Assembly (NCBI GenBank): GCA_035316025.1
Contig: DATFXL010000028.1
Location: 1 to 33,034, forward strand
DNA from: JALZAA01 sp035316025
GTDB taxonomy: Bacteria; Actinomycetota; Acidimicrobiia; IMCC26256; JACDBD01
Length of the DNA: 33,034 nucleotides
Direction of reading: 5' to 3'
In this document: piece after piece, positions 7,730 through 15,273 of the stretch
Numbering within the stretch: position 1 is the stretch's first letter
Layout: every line of letters begins with the position of its first letter
Notes under the pieces: model-generated
Database searches by the model: none
Seen by the model: the letters and a program-made list of their open reading frames with translations, nothing else
Told to the model about the DNA's origin: nothing
Program-made: the position numbers and the translations under genes

Positions 7730-8653
7730 ATGGGTGCGCTGGACGGAAAGGTCGCGATCGTGACGGGCGCCGGTCGAGGGATCGGCCGGGGCGAGGCGCT
7801 GCTCCTCGCGGACGAGGGGGCCAAACTCGTCGTGAACGACCTCGGTGGCGCGCGCCAGGGCGAGGGCGCCGACAAGACGCCTGCGCAAGAGGTGGCCGAC
7901 GAAGTCATCGCCGGCGGCGGTGAGGCGGTGGCCAACTACGACGACGTCGCGTCGTGGTCGGGCGCAGAGGGCCTCATCGGGCAAGCGCTGGATTCGTTCG
8001 GCCGTCTCGACATTCTGGTGAACAACGCTGGCATCCTCCGCGACGGGATGAGCTTCAACCTGTCCGAGGAGGACTGGGACTCGGTCATCCGCGTGCATCT
8101 CAAGGGGCATTTCGCACCCAGCCGGTTCGCGGCCGTGTACTGGCGCGAGCAGTCGAAGGCGGGCGAGCCGGTCGCGGGCCGGATCATCAACACCTCTAGC
8201 GAATCGGGGCTGTTCGGCAACGCGGGGCAGTCGAACTACGCGGCGGCGAAGGCCGGCATCGCGTCGATGACGATCGTGCTCGCCCGCGAGCTCCAGAAGT
8301 ACGGCGTGACCGTGAACGCGATCGCGCCGCGGGCCCGGACGCGCCTGACCGACACCGTCGCCGGCGCCGACCACCTGATGGCGGCGAAGGAGGGCGAGTT
8401 CGATGCCTGGCACCCCGACAACATGGCGCCGCTGATCGGCTTCCTCGCCAGCGACGCCGCCGCCGATGTAAGCGGGCAGGTCTTCGTCATGTGGGGCGAC
8501 AGCGTGTACCTGATGCGGGGTTGGTCGCTCGCCAACGAGCTCGGGGCGGGCGGCAAGCGGTGGACCGTCACGGACCTCATCGCGCACAAGCCCGAGCTGT
8601 TCGGGCCGGTCGAGAACGGCAGCGCCATCCCGAGCATGGCGTTCTCGATGTAG
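7730..8653 (+). CDS. SDR-family dehydrogenase, 3-hydroxyacyl-CoA dehydrogenase-like
   Basis: 307-residue short-chain dehydrogenase. The cofactor site is TGAGRGIGRGEALLLADEGA, followed by LVVNDLGG, LVNNAGILRDG, the catalytic Ser in INTSSESG and the Tyr-Lys pair in NYAAAKAG. The long insert after LVVNDLGG and the NAGILRD wording resemble the (3R)-hydroxyacyl-CoA dehydrogenase domain of peroxisomal multifunctional enzyme type 2/17-beta-HSD4, consistent with beta-oxidation. The ATG at 7730 is preferred over the ATG at 7709 because GAAGGGA lies just upstream and homology starts at MGALDGKVAIV. An acyl-CoA synthetase follows after 21 bases; the thiolase is divergent. Confidence 0.93.
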   Translation: MGALDGKVAIVTGAGRGIGRGEALLLADEGAKLVVNDLGGARQGEGADKTPAQEVADEVIAGGGEAVANYDDVASWSGAEGLIGQALDSFGRLDILVNNAGILRDGMSFNLSEEDWDSVIRVHLKGHFAPSRFAAVYWREQSKAGEPVAGRIINTSSESGLFGNAGQSNYAAAKAGIASMTIVLARELQKYGVTVNAIAPRARTRLTDTVAGADHLMAAKEGEFDAWHPDNMAPLIGFLASDAAADVSGQVFVMWGDSVYLMRGWSLANELGAGGKRWTVTDLIAHKPELFGPVENGSAIPSMAFSM

Positions 8654-8674
8654 CCGTGCTGCACTGATCCCGCC

Positions 8675-10225
8675 ATGCCGGATTGGGGGGAGCTGCTCGT
8701 TGACCAGCTGCGTTTCATGGCGCGCCGCGACGCCAGCGAGGTCGCGTACCGGGACCTCGGCTCGGGCGGCTCGCTCACTTTCGAGGAATGGGATCGACGG
8801 TCGAACGCGCTGGCCCGCGGACTCGGTTCACGCGGGGTCGAGCCGGGCGACCGGGTGTCGATCTATCTCCCGAGCGAGGAGTGCCTGCGGTTCCTCGTCG
8901 CTTATGCCGCCACGCACAAAGCGGGCGCGGTAGCGGTTCCCACCAACACACGCCTGTCCGTTCGGGAGCTGATCGCGATCCTCGGTCACGCCGAGGCCGG
9001 CGCGGTGTTGACCTGTGAATCGCTGCTTCCCTCGGCGCGTGACGTCCGGCGTGCGCTCCCGTCGCTCGAAGTGCTCGTGACCGACGGCGCCGGCGCGGGC
9101 GAGCTCGAGTGGGACGAAGCCCTCGACGCCGACGACAGCGACATCCAGGCAGACGTCGGCCTCGACGACCTCGCTGACATCATGTACACGTCCGGCACGA
9201 CCGGCCTGCCGAAGGGCGTCGCCGTCCGCCACCGGAACGTGGGGATGATCCCGAACCACGAGCCGCCGTGGACGGGCGCCGGCTGGCTGCACGGAGCGCC
9301 GCTGTTCACCTTCGCCGGGATCTCGTTCATCTACAACCCGATGAAGATGGGCATGGTCGGCCTGTACCTCCCGAAGTTCGACGCCGGCGCGTGGCTGCGC
9401 ATCGTCGAGCGCGAGCGGCCCACGATGGCGTTCCTCGTTCCCGCCATGGCGGAGCTGCTCGTCGCCCATCCGGACTTCGAGACGGCCGACCTCAGTAGCT
9501 TGCAGGCGGTGTCGATCGGCAGCGCGCCGCTCGCACCGGCCACCCTGCTCCGCTTGGTGGAGCGACTCCCTCAGGCGAGCGTGTCGAACTCGTACGGCAT
9601 GACCGAAGCCGGACCCGCGTTCATTGTCATGCCGCAAGAGGAGGTGACGAAGCGGATCGGATCGGTGGGCAAGCCGTTCCCGCCTATGGAGATCAAGATC
9701 GTCGACGATTACGACGAGGAGGTCGGCCCCCGCGATGTGGGAGAGCTGCTCATGCGTCTGCAGGGACGGCAGCGCGAGTACTACAAGGACGACGACGCGA
9801 CCGCCGGAACGTGGACGGTGGACGGCTGGCTGCGCAGCGGCGACCTCGGCTACCTCGACGACGACGGGTTCCTGTACCTCGTCGGCCGCAAGAAGGACCT
9901 CATCGTGCGGGGTGGACACAACGTCTACCCGACCGACATCGAGAGCGTGATCCTCGAGCACCCGGCCGTGCGGGAGGCCGCGGTCGTCGGCATCCCCCAC
10001 GACGTGCTGGGCGAGGACATCGCCGCGTTCGTGGTTCGCAGACCGGACAGCGCGGTCGGTGGCGAGGAGCTGCAGGCGTTCTGCGCCGACCACCTGGCCG
10101 ACTACAAGCGTCCCCGGCAGGTGAACTTCGTCGACGAGCTGCCCCGCAACGCAACCGGCAAGGTGATGAAGCACCTGCTCGTGACCGGCGACGCGGGGAA
10201 GGTCGGCGAGACGGGCACGCCCTAG
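8675..10225 (+). CDS. Acyl-CoA synthetase (AMP-binding)
   Basis: 516-residue acid:CoA ligase that activates a carboxylic acid through an acyl-adenylate. All core motifs are canonical: P-loop TSGTTGLPKG (residues 172-181), NSYGMTEAGP, SGDLGYLDDDGFLYLVGRKK, the hinge region RGGHNVYPTDIE, and the adenylation Lys in LPRNATGKVMKHL (Lys496). It therefore contrasts with the atypical second synthetase at 16515-18068. It follows the SDR gene in the same direction; no clear ribosome site precedes the ATG. The stop codon TAG is also the first half of the -10 hexamer for the next gene. Substrate class cannot be read from sequence. Confidence 0.94.
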   Translation: MPDWGELLVDQLRFMARRDASEVAYRDLGSGGSLTFEEWDRRSNALARGLGSRGVEPGDRVSIYLPSEECLRFLVAYAATHKAGAVAVPTNTRLSVRELIAILGHAEAGAVLTCESLLPSARDVRRALPSLEVLVTDGAGAGELEWDEALDADDSDIQADVGLDDLADIMYTSGTTGLPKGVAVRHRNVGMIPNHEPPWTGAGWLHGAPLFTFAGISFIYNPMKMGMVGLYLPKFDAGAWLRIVERERPTMAFLVPAMAELLVAHPDFETADLSSLQAVSIGSAPLAPATLLRLVERLPQASVSNSYGMTEAGPAFIVMPQEEVTKRIGSVGKPFPPMEIKIVDDYDEEVGPRDVGELLMRLQGRQREYYKDDDATAGTWTVDGWLRSGDLGYLDDDGFLYLVGRKKDLIVRGGHNVYPTDIESVILEHPAVREAAVVGIPHDVLGEDIAAFVVRRPDSAVGGEELQAFCADHLADYKRPRQVNFVDELPRNATGKVMKHLLVTGDAGKVGETGTP

Positions 10226-10228
10226 TCT
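10223..10228 (+). promoter_or_regulatory. -10 TAGTCT built on a stop codon; leaderless start at 10235
   Basis: The TAG stop of the acyl-CoA synthetase (10223-10225) is the first half of TAGTCT, followed after six bases by the GTG at 10235. This would allow the cupin and MaoC-like genes to be transcribed apart from the upstream operon. Confidence 0.45.
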
Positions 10229-10234
10229 GAGGAC

Positions 10235-10771
10235 GTGCTCGACGTCGAGCAGTTCGTGGCAGAGTGTCGGGCCAGCCTGGCCGAGCCCGAGCCCCGGCTC
10301 GCCGTGGCCGATCTCCTGGAACGCACCGTCGACGCGACGTCCGCTGTCGAGCGGGCGCTGCCCGCCAGACGGGCCGAGATGACGACCTTGCACCACTCCC
10401 CGGATCTCACCGTGCTGAAGGTTGTGTGGGCGCCCGGAATGTCGATCTGGCCCCACGACCACCAGATGTGGGCCGCGATCGGCATCTACGCCGGGCAGGA
10501 GGACAACACCTTCTTCCGTCGGGTCGACGGCTGCCTCGAGTCCCGGCGCACCCGCGAGCTCTCGACCAGCCAGGTCGTGCTGCTCGGCGACGACGCGATC
10601 CACGCCGTCCACAATCCGCTCGGGAGCTGCACCGGCGCCATCCACGTGTACGGCGGCGACTTCTTCAACCGCGACATGACGCAATGGGACCCCGAGACGC
10701 TCGAGCCGCGGCCCGAGGCGAAACCGCCGACGCGTTTCTTCGAGGAGGCCAACGAGCGGCTGGGCCTGTAG
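10235..10771 (+). CDS. Cupin-fold protein, cysteine dioxygenase-like
   Basis: 178-residue protein with a cupin metal site: MSIWPHDHQMWAAIGIYAGQE supplies the first His pair, followed by VVLLGDDAIHAVHNP with the distal His. This layout is that of the predicted metal-dependent enzymes of the double-stranded beta-helix (cysteine dioxygenase-type) superfamily; the true substrate is unknown. The N-terminal 50 residues are helical-looking (FVAECRASL, LAVADLLERTVD). GTG start at 10235 is backed by a TAGTCT -10 six bases upstream and no useful ribosome site. The MaoC-like gene follows after 12 bases. Confidence 0.82.
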   Translation: MLDVEQFVAECRASLAEPEPRLAVADLLERTVDATSAVERALPARRAEMTTLHHSPDLTVLKVVWAPGMSIWPHDHQMWAAIGIYAGQEDNTFFRRVDGCLESRRTRELSTSQVVLLGDDAIHAVHNPLGSCTGAIHVYGGDFFNRDMTQWDPETLEPRPEAKPPTRFFEEANERLGL

Positions 10772-10774
10772 GGT
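10769..10774 (+). promoter_or_regulatory. -10 TAGGGT built on a stop codon, before 10784
   Basis: The cupin gene's TAG stop (10769-10771) begins TAGGGT, nine bases from the ATG at 10784. It repeats the arrangement seen at 10223. The spacing is slightly long for a fully leaderless transcript. Confidence 0.3.
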
Positions 10775-10783
10775 CGCCGCTCC

Positions 10784-11236
10784 ATGGCACTCACCGAGCT
10801 CAAGGGTCGGGAAACGGGAACACAGAAGGTCGTCATCGAGCGCGGCCCCGTGCGCGTCTTCGCCGAGGCCCTCGGCGACTCCGACGACGTGTACAGCGGA
10901 GATGACGCGCTCGTCCCTCCCACGTTCCCGTTCGTGATGTCGTACTGGGGCTCGCTCGGCACCGGCGGCGCCGCCGGCCTCCCGATCGACCGTCTGCGCG
11001 GCCCCGGCCGCGCCATCCTCCACGGCGAGCAGGCGTTCGAGTACCAGCGCTGGCCCAAGGTCGGCGACGTCCTCGAGGGCACGACCGTCATCACCGACGT
11101 CTACGAGAAGCAGCGCTCCAACGGCGGCAAGCTCGAGTTCTATGTCACCGAGACCGACTGGAAGGACGCCACCTCCGGCGAGCCCGTCGTGAAGTCGCTC
11201 TTCACCCTCGTCATCAACGTCCGCCCACCGAGCTAG
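10784..11236 (+). CDS. MaoC/FAS1-like hotdog dehydratase-domain protein
   Basis: 150-residue single hotdog domain related to the N-terminal half of MaoC-type enoyl-CoA hydratases (FAS1-DH/HadA-like). Visible blocks are VRVFAEALGDSDDVYSGDD, the substrate-pocket segment VPPTFPFVMSYWG, and ILHGEQAFEYQRWPKVGD. The hydratase active-site Asp/His motif is normally in the partner domain, so this protein may need a second subunit that is not in the window (inference). Beta-oxidation context (acyl-CoA synthetase, SDR and thiolase nearby) fits hydration of an enoyl-CoA. No Shine-Dalgarno sequence is seen upstream of the ATG. Confidence 0.82.
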   Translation: MALTELKGRETGTQKVVIERGPVRVFAEALGDSDDVYSGDDALVPPTFPFVMSYWGSLGTGGAAGLPIDRLRGPGRAILHGEQAFEYQRWPKVGDVLEGTTVITDVYEKQRSNGGKLEFYVTETDWKDATSGEPVVKSLFTLVINVRPPS

Positions 11237-11254
11237 CGCCGCCCCAGGCTTGTC

Positions 11255-11371
11255 TCAGGCGAAGAACAACGCCAGCCCGACCGTAACGGCCATCAACGTT
11301 CGGCGCAGTCCAGGGGCTCGGGTCGATCGACGTACTCGGTTAGCGAGCGCGCGAGCGCCGTTCGGCCTCAT
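11255..11371 (-). CDS. Possible 38-residue membrane-tail peptide
   Basis: A short frame reads MRPNGARALANRVRRS..., ending in a hydrophobic tail LMAVTVGLALFFA after a basic segment, like a tiny single-pass protein. It overlaps the last codons of the 83-residue gene (11340-11591) in another frame. No ribosome site of note and no recognised family. It may be only a chance frame; it is listed because basic-then-hydrophobic order is not what antisense frames here usually give. Confidence 0.2.
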   Translation of the reverse strand: MRPNGARALANRVRRSTRAPGLRRTLMAVTVGLALFFA

Positions 11372-11591
11372 CCAAGAGCGCGAGTCCGGCCCATGCCGCC
11401 CGCTCGCTGGCGAACGTGGCCGCGATCACCGCCCCTTCATAGGCGATGCGTCCATGGATCGCCCATTTCTCGGCGTCGATTTCGATGACGTCTCGGTTGA
11501 TCTCGATGTGTCTCTCGGCGAGATCGGCGATGATGCGTGCGTCGTCATCGCGTTGGTTCCGACCTACGGTTGATGGGGTCATCTCGCCCAT
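11340..11591 (-). CDS. Small hypothetical protein, 83 residues
   Basis: Unrecognised small soluble protein with balanced composition: DDDARIIADLAERHIEINRDV, IDAEKWAIHGRIAYEGAVIAA, ERAAWAGLALLDEAERR. The alternation of hydrophobic and charged residues suggests a helix-strand-helix fold. The local base composition looks lower in GC than the neighbours. ATG at 11591 or the internal ATG at 11582 could start it; a G-rich run precedes the first. It stands between the convergent MaoC-like gene and the thioesterase. No function is proposed. Confidence 0.5.
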   Translation of the reverse strand: MGEMTPSTVGRNQRDDDARIIADLAERHIEINRDVIEIDAEKWAIHGRIAYEGAVIAATFASERAAWAGLALLDEAERRSRAR

Positions 11592-11689
11592 CAGGTCAAC
11601 CCCCCCGACTCGACAAGGCTAGCTGGCAGCGTTGGTTCATCACCGTCTCGTGCTGCATCAGGGCGGTTCGATGGCGCTCACCGGCATCG

Positions 11690-12073
11690 TCAACCCCGCA
11701 GCACGGCCTGGGTCTGGATCACTTTCGCAACCGATCGGCCGGCGGCGTCAGTGACGTCGGTCTCGATCACGACCACCGTCCGGCCGGCGTGGAGGGGTCG
11801 GGAGACGGCCTCGGCGTAGCCGTCCCGGACCGCACGCAAGAAGTTGGTCTTGCTCTCGATGGTCGTCGTCCCGGACGCGTCTTCGGGCAGGTTCTCGACC
11901 GCGCACATGGCACCCGTCGTGTCGGCCAAGCTCATGATCACGCCGCCGTGAAGGACCCCGCCGGCGGTGCATCGCTCGGGCCGCCACTCGATACGCGCCC
12001 GCACCTCCTCGGGACGGCTCTCGACGACATCGACGTCGAGGGTGCCCGCGAACGGGACGGTTCGCCGGATCAT
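11690..12073 (-). CDS. PaaI-like hotdog thioesterase
   Basis: 127-residue acyl-CoA thioesterase of the PaaI/4HBT hotdog class. The hallmark segment is GGVLHGGVIMSLADTTGAMCA, containing the HGG loop and the Asp of the active site; it is followed by GTTTIESKTNFLRAVRDG and RTVVVIETDVTDAAGR. It likely releases free acids from CoA thioesters formed by the synthetases nearby (inference). ATG at 12073 (MIRRTVPFAGTL) gives normal family length; the frame open further upstream lies in the repeat-protein gene. It is 26 bases downstream of the repeat-protein stop and probably co-transcribed with it. Confidence 0.87.
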   Translation of the reverse strand: MIRRTVPFAGTLDVDVVESRPEEVRARIEWRPERCTAGGVLHGGVIMSLADTTGAMCAVENLPEDASGTTTIESKTNFLRAVRDGYAEAVSRPLHAGRTVVVIETDVTDAAGRSVAKVIQTQAVLRG

Positions 12074-12099
12074 CTCGGTCTGCCGCCGATCGACGCCCG

Positions 12100-14328
12100 C
12101 TATGCCGTCTCCTCGGTGAACGGGTCGGCGTCGGCGAACGGGTCGGGCTCGTCGAGCGGCGCCGAGATCAGCCGGTCGTCGGCGTGCCACTCGCGAAGCT
12201 CCTCGCCGTGTCGGGCAGCGTGACCCCGCGCTTCTTCGAGCGCTGACCGGTACCCGGCCTCGAGCTCGTCACAGAGCTTCTGCGTGACGTGAAGCTCCCG
12301 GGCGTAACAGTCCGTCACGGCCTGCCGGTAGTCCGACTCCCAGCGTTCGCGGCGGACTTGTGCCTCGTGCTCCGTCGCGTGCTCGGCTTCGTCGATGGTG
12401 CGGTGATCTTCGGCTTCCCACCGCTGACGACGTTCCCTGGCCTCCGCTGCGACCCGGTCGGCGCTCTCCTGCAGCAGCTTCTCGGCCTGAGCGGCACGGG
12501 CGGCGCGCTGGGCCTCCTCGTGCGCCCGCTGCTCGTCGGCCTCTTCCTCGACGCGTTGCGTCGTCTCGTGCGCGTACCGACGGTCTTCGGCTTCCCACCA
12601 GGAGCGCAATGCCTCGGACTCGCGCCGGGCGCGAGCGAGCGCGTCCCCGATGCCTCGTTCGTCCTCGGACTCCCACCACTCGCGGAGCTCGATGGCTTCC
12701 CGGGCGGCGCGCTCCTCGGCTTCTCGGAAGGCACGTTCTTCCGCCGTGATCCAGCGTTCGCGGAGCTCCCGGATCTCACGATCGATGCGCACTGCTGATT
12801 CGCGCAGGTAGCGCTCGTCGTCGGCGGCCCAGCGCGCACCTCGCTCCTGAATCTCGCGGGCCCGCTGTCGGCGCTCCTCTTGCTCCATCCGCCCGTCTTC
12901 CTCTTCGAGGCGCCGGCGGAGCTCGGCCGCTTCCTCGGTCACGCGCGCCTGCGCCTCGCGTTGCGCCTGCTCGTACTCGACCTCCCAGCGGCGCCGGAGC
13001 TCCTCGGTCTCGCGGGCCGCGCGTTCGCGTGCCTGCCGCTCGGCACGCTGGTACTCCGTATCCCAGCGGCGCCGCAACGCCTCGGCCGCTTCCGCCCTCC
13101 CCTCACGCGCCTCTTGGAGCGCGCCGGCCTCCTCGTTGTCCCAGCGCTGCCGGAGGGCGCGGAACTCGGGCTCGCGCGCTCGCTGTCGCTCACGTTTCGC
13201 GTCCTCGTCCTCCTTCCCCCACCGGCCACGCAGCCGTGCGAGCTCCTTCCGGATCGCCTTCTCGTCTGCCTTGAATCGGGCCCGCACCCACTGCGCCTGC
13301 TGGGCGCGCACGTCTTCGAGGCGCTTCCGGCGCTCTTCGTCCGCTTCGGCCTCTTCCCGCAGGTACTCCTCCTCCCACTGCCGGCGGAGCTCCCGAGCGG
13401 CCTGCTCCCGTCGCTGCTGCGCCTCGTTCTCGGCCCGCTGGAACTCGACCTCGAAGCGCTGCCGGCGGGCCTTCGCCACCTGCTCGGCGCGTTGGTCGGC
13501 CTCGCGTTGTGAGCGTCCGAAGTCGACTTGCCAGCGCTCCCATGCGAAATGGGCTTCCTCTTGCGCGCGGGCCTGTGCTTCCCGCAACGCGCGCTCGCAA
13601 TCCGCCTCGAGTCGTGCTCGCCGAGCGGCGCCATCGTGCTCGGCCCGTTTCATGCCGTCCTGCTCCGCCCGCTCGAACTCGGCCTCCCAACGCTCGAGGC
13701 GCCGCTGCGTCTCACGCTCCAGCCGAGCCCGTGCTTCGCCCACTGCGTGCTCGAACTCCCGACTCCACCGGGCCCGGCGCTCCTCGGCCTCTCGCACGGC
13801 GCGCTCGCGCTCGGCCTGCCAGCGCGCCCGACGCTGATCGGCCTCGGCGACACTGCGCTCCCGTACCTCGGCCTCGGCCCGGGCGTATTCGGCTTCCCAA
13901 CGTGCTCGCCGTTGCTCGGCTTCGCGCAAGGCGCGCGAATGCGCATCGCGCTCGGCCCGCTCGCACTCGGTCACCCAGCGGTGGCGACGCTCCTCGGCTT
14001 CGCGCGCCAGTCGCTCGTCTTCGGCCTCCCAGCGCGCCCGCCTCTCGCTCGCCTCCCGCTCCAGCCGCTCCGCCGCCGACTTCTCGGCGCGCTGGTACTC
14101 GGCGTGCCAGCGCACGCTGCGCTCGTCAGCGGCGTGGGCACGCGCCTCGTCGGCGACCTTCGCCTCCCCCTGCTCGAGCGCCTCGAGCCGTTCGAGCCAG
14201 TCGGCAGCGTCGCCGTTCGGCGCCGCGCCGTTGCCGCGCGACACGGCGCGATCGGCCAGCGACTCGACACCGTCAGTGATCGCGACAGGCGACAGGTCCC
14301 CGCTCGCCGCCCCCGGCGGGTTCTCCAC
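12100..14328 (-). CDS. Long alpha-helical protein with 26-residue tryptophan-anchored repeats
   Basis: 742 residues, very rich in Arg, Glu and Ala. After a disordered N-terminus (about 1-40), Trp74 begins an almost unbroken series of 26-residue repeats to Trp663. Consensus positions are Trp1, Glu2, Glu4, aromatic or Asp5, Arg7, Ala8, Glu11, Ala12, Arg15, Glu19, Ala20, Arg24 and Arg26. Two units are 18 residues and one is 33; elsewhere Trp may become Leu, Phe, Glu or Gln while the phase is kept. The C-terminus is acidic (DEPDPFADADPFTEETA). Twenty-six residues make seven helical turns at 3.71 per turn, so a right-handed coiled coil or a long charged helix is expected (inference). No signal peptide or membrane segment. 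GTG 14328 is the likely start. I know no named family that matches. The thioesterase gene follows. Confidence 0.88.
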   Translation of the reverse strand: MENPPGAASGDLSPVAITDGVESLADRAVSRGNGAAPNGDAADWLERLEALEQGEAKVADEARAHAADERSVRWHAEYQRAEKSAAERLEREASERRARWEAEDERLAREAEERRHRWVTECERAERDAHSRALREAEQRRARWEAEYARAEAEVRERSVAEADQRRARWQAERERAVREAEERRARWSREFEHAVGEARARLERETQRRLERWEAEFERAEQDGMKRAEHDGAARRARLEADCERALREAQARAQEEAHFAWERWQVDFGRSQREADQRAEQVAKARRQRFEVEFQRAENEAQQRREQAARELRRQWEEEYLREEAEADEERRKRLEDVRAQQAQWVRARFKADEKAIRKELARLRGRWGKEDEDAKRERQRAREPEFRALRQRWDNEEAGALQEAREGRAEAAEALRRRWDTEYQRAERQARERAARETEELRRRWEVEYEQAQREAQARVTEEAAELRRRLEEEDGRMEQEERRQRAREIQERGARWAADDERYLRESAVRIDREIRELRERWITAEERAFREAEERAAREAIELREWWESEDERGIGDALARARRESEALRSWWEAEDRRYAHETTQRVEEEADEQRAHEEAQRAARAAQAEKLLQESADRVAAEARERRQRWEAEDHRTIDEAEHATEHEAQVRRERWESDYRQAVTDCYARELHVTQKLCDELEAGYRSALEEARGHAARHGEELREWHADDRLISAPLDEPDPFADADPFTEETA
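12340..14109 (-). repeat. 78-bp coding repeat array (24 units of the 26-residue motif)
   Basis: On the minus strand the unit starts run from the Trp74 codon (14107-14109) to the Trp663 codon (12340-12342). Summing the unit lengths counted by eye (two of 18, one of 33, one 29/23 pair, the rest 26) gives 589 residues, which exactly matches the codon positions. Unit DNA sequences have diverged, so this is an old protein-level repeat rather than recent slippage. Confidence 0.85.
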
Positions 14329-14350
14329 ACCTTTTGCGTACTACGCCCGC

Positions 14351-14364
14351 TTGACCTGCGTCAA
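14351..14364. promoter_or_regulatory. Palindrome TTGAC-N4-GTCAA upstream of the repeat-protein gene
   Basis: TTGACCTGCGTCAA lies 22 bases upstream of the GTG at 14328 in the only non-coding stretch between the hydrolase and the repeat protein. The spacing (N4) differs from the CTGAC-N6-GTCAG sites elsewhere. It could be an operator for a different regulator, or chance. Confidence 0.3.
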
Positions 14365-14379
14365 CGTGACGCCACCGGG

Positions 14380-15273
14380 TCAGGTCCCGGTCTCGGCGAG
14401 AAAGCCGAGCACCAGGTCCACGGTCGTCTCGGGGTTGTCGCCGGCGGCGTGATGCCCGGCGCTGCCGACCGTCGCGAGGCGGGCGTCCGGGATGAGCGAG
14501 GCGATCTCCTCGGCGCCTTCGTTCGAGAGCACGTCGCTCGCTCCGCCTCGAAGGACGAGCACGGGGCAGCGCAGCGCCGCGGCCTCGTCGCCCATGCCGG
14601 CGACGAGCTCCCGCCAGCCGCCCACCGGTGCGCTGGCGCCGCGAAGGCGGCGGGCGAACATGTGCTTCCACACCCAGCGCCCGTCCGGCAGTTCACGGAG
14701 GTTGCGGCGGAGGTTGTCGGGATTCACCTGGCGGCGGTGCGGGAGGTACTCGGCGACCGCGACCGCCGCCTCCTCGGGCGACGCAAAGGACTCGTGCTTC
14801 GTCATGAAGTCGATGATGCGGTTCACGCCCTCGTCCTCGAGACGGTGGCCGATGTCGATGAGCGCGATCGCGGCGACGACGTCGGGACGGTCGGCGGCGA
14901 GCGTGAGGCTGATGATCCCGCCCAACGACGCGCCGACGAACGCGGCGCGTTCGATCCCGAACGCGTGCAGCAGCGGTGGGATCGTGGCGGCCAACGAGCG
15001 CCGGTCCATCGCCTCGATCGGATCTGTGTCGCCGTGACCCGGGAGATCGGGCGCGAACACGTGGTGAGTGGTCGTCAGCGCGGCGCCGAGCTCCTCCCAC
15101 ATGTACGCCGTCTGTCCGCCTCCGTGCAGGCACACGACGGGCGGCGCGGCGCCGCGCCCCCACTCGAGGTAATGCACCTGGCGCCGGTCGACGACCATGA
15201 AACCGCTGCGGCCGCCGGCGGGGACGTCGTGGCGGGGCGCGAGGAACTCGAACTCGTCTTCGCCGACTGTCAC
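14380..15273 (-). CDS. Alpha/beta hydrolase
   Basis: 297-residue hydrolase with the oxyanion motif VVCLHGGGQTAYMW, the DLPGHGDTDP loop, nucleophile elbow VGASLGG and terminal catalytic His in VGSAGHHAAGDNPE. The general plan is that of meta-cleavage-product hydrolases, epoxide hydrolases and similar enzymes; Asp is not at the nucleophile position, so a serine hydrolase is favoured. The GTG at 15273 overlaps the amidohydrolase stop (GTGA at 15270-15273), indicating translational coupling, and the two enzymes may act in sequence. The promoter region is shared with the divergent synthetase at 16515. Confidence 0.88.
   Translation of the reverse strand: MTVGEDEFEFLAPRHDVPAGGRSGFMVVDRRQVHYLEWGRGAAPPVVCLHGGGQTAYMWEELGAALTTTHHVFAPDLPGHGDTDPIEAMDRRSLAATIPPLLHAFGIERAAFVGASLGGIISLTLAADRPDVVAAIALIDIGHRLEDEGVNRIIDFMTKHESFASPEEAAVAVAEYLPHRRQVNPDNLRRNLRELPDGRWVWKHMFARRLRGASAPVGGWRELVAGMGDEAAALRCPVLVLRGGASDVLSNEGAEEIASLIPDARLATVGSAGHHAAGDNPETTVDLVLGFLAETGT

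Noticed and set aside
8828..11023. 731-residue minus-strand frame
   Set aside because: It covers the acyl-CoA synthetase, cupin and MaoC-like genes in antisense; it is open only because of GC-rich codon bias.
12340..14109. CRISPR-like or satellite reading of the 78-base periodicity
   Set aside because: Units differ strongly at DNA level, there are no unique spacers, and the period is explained by a coding repeat.
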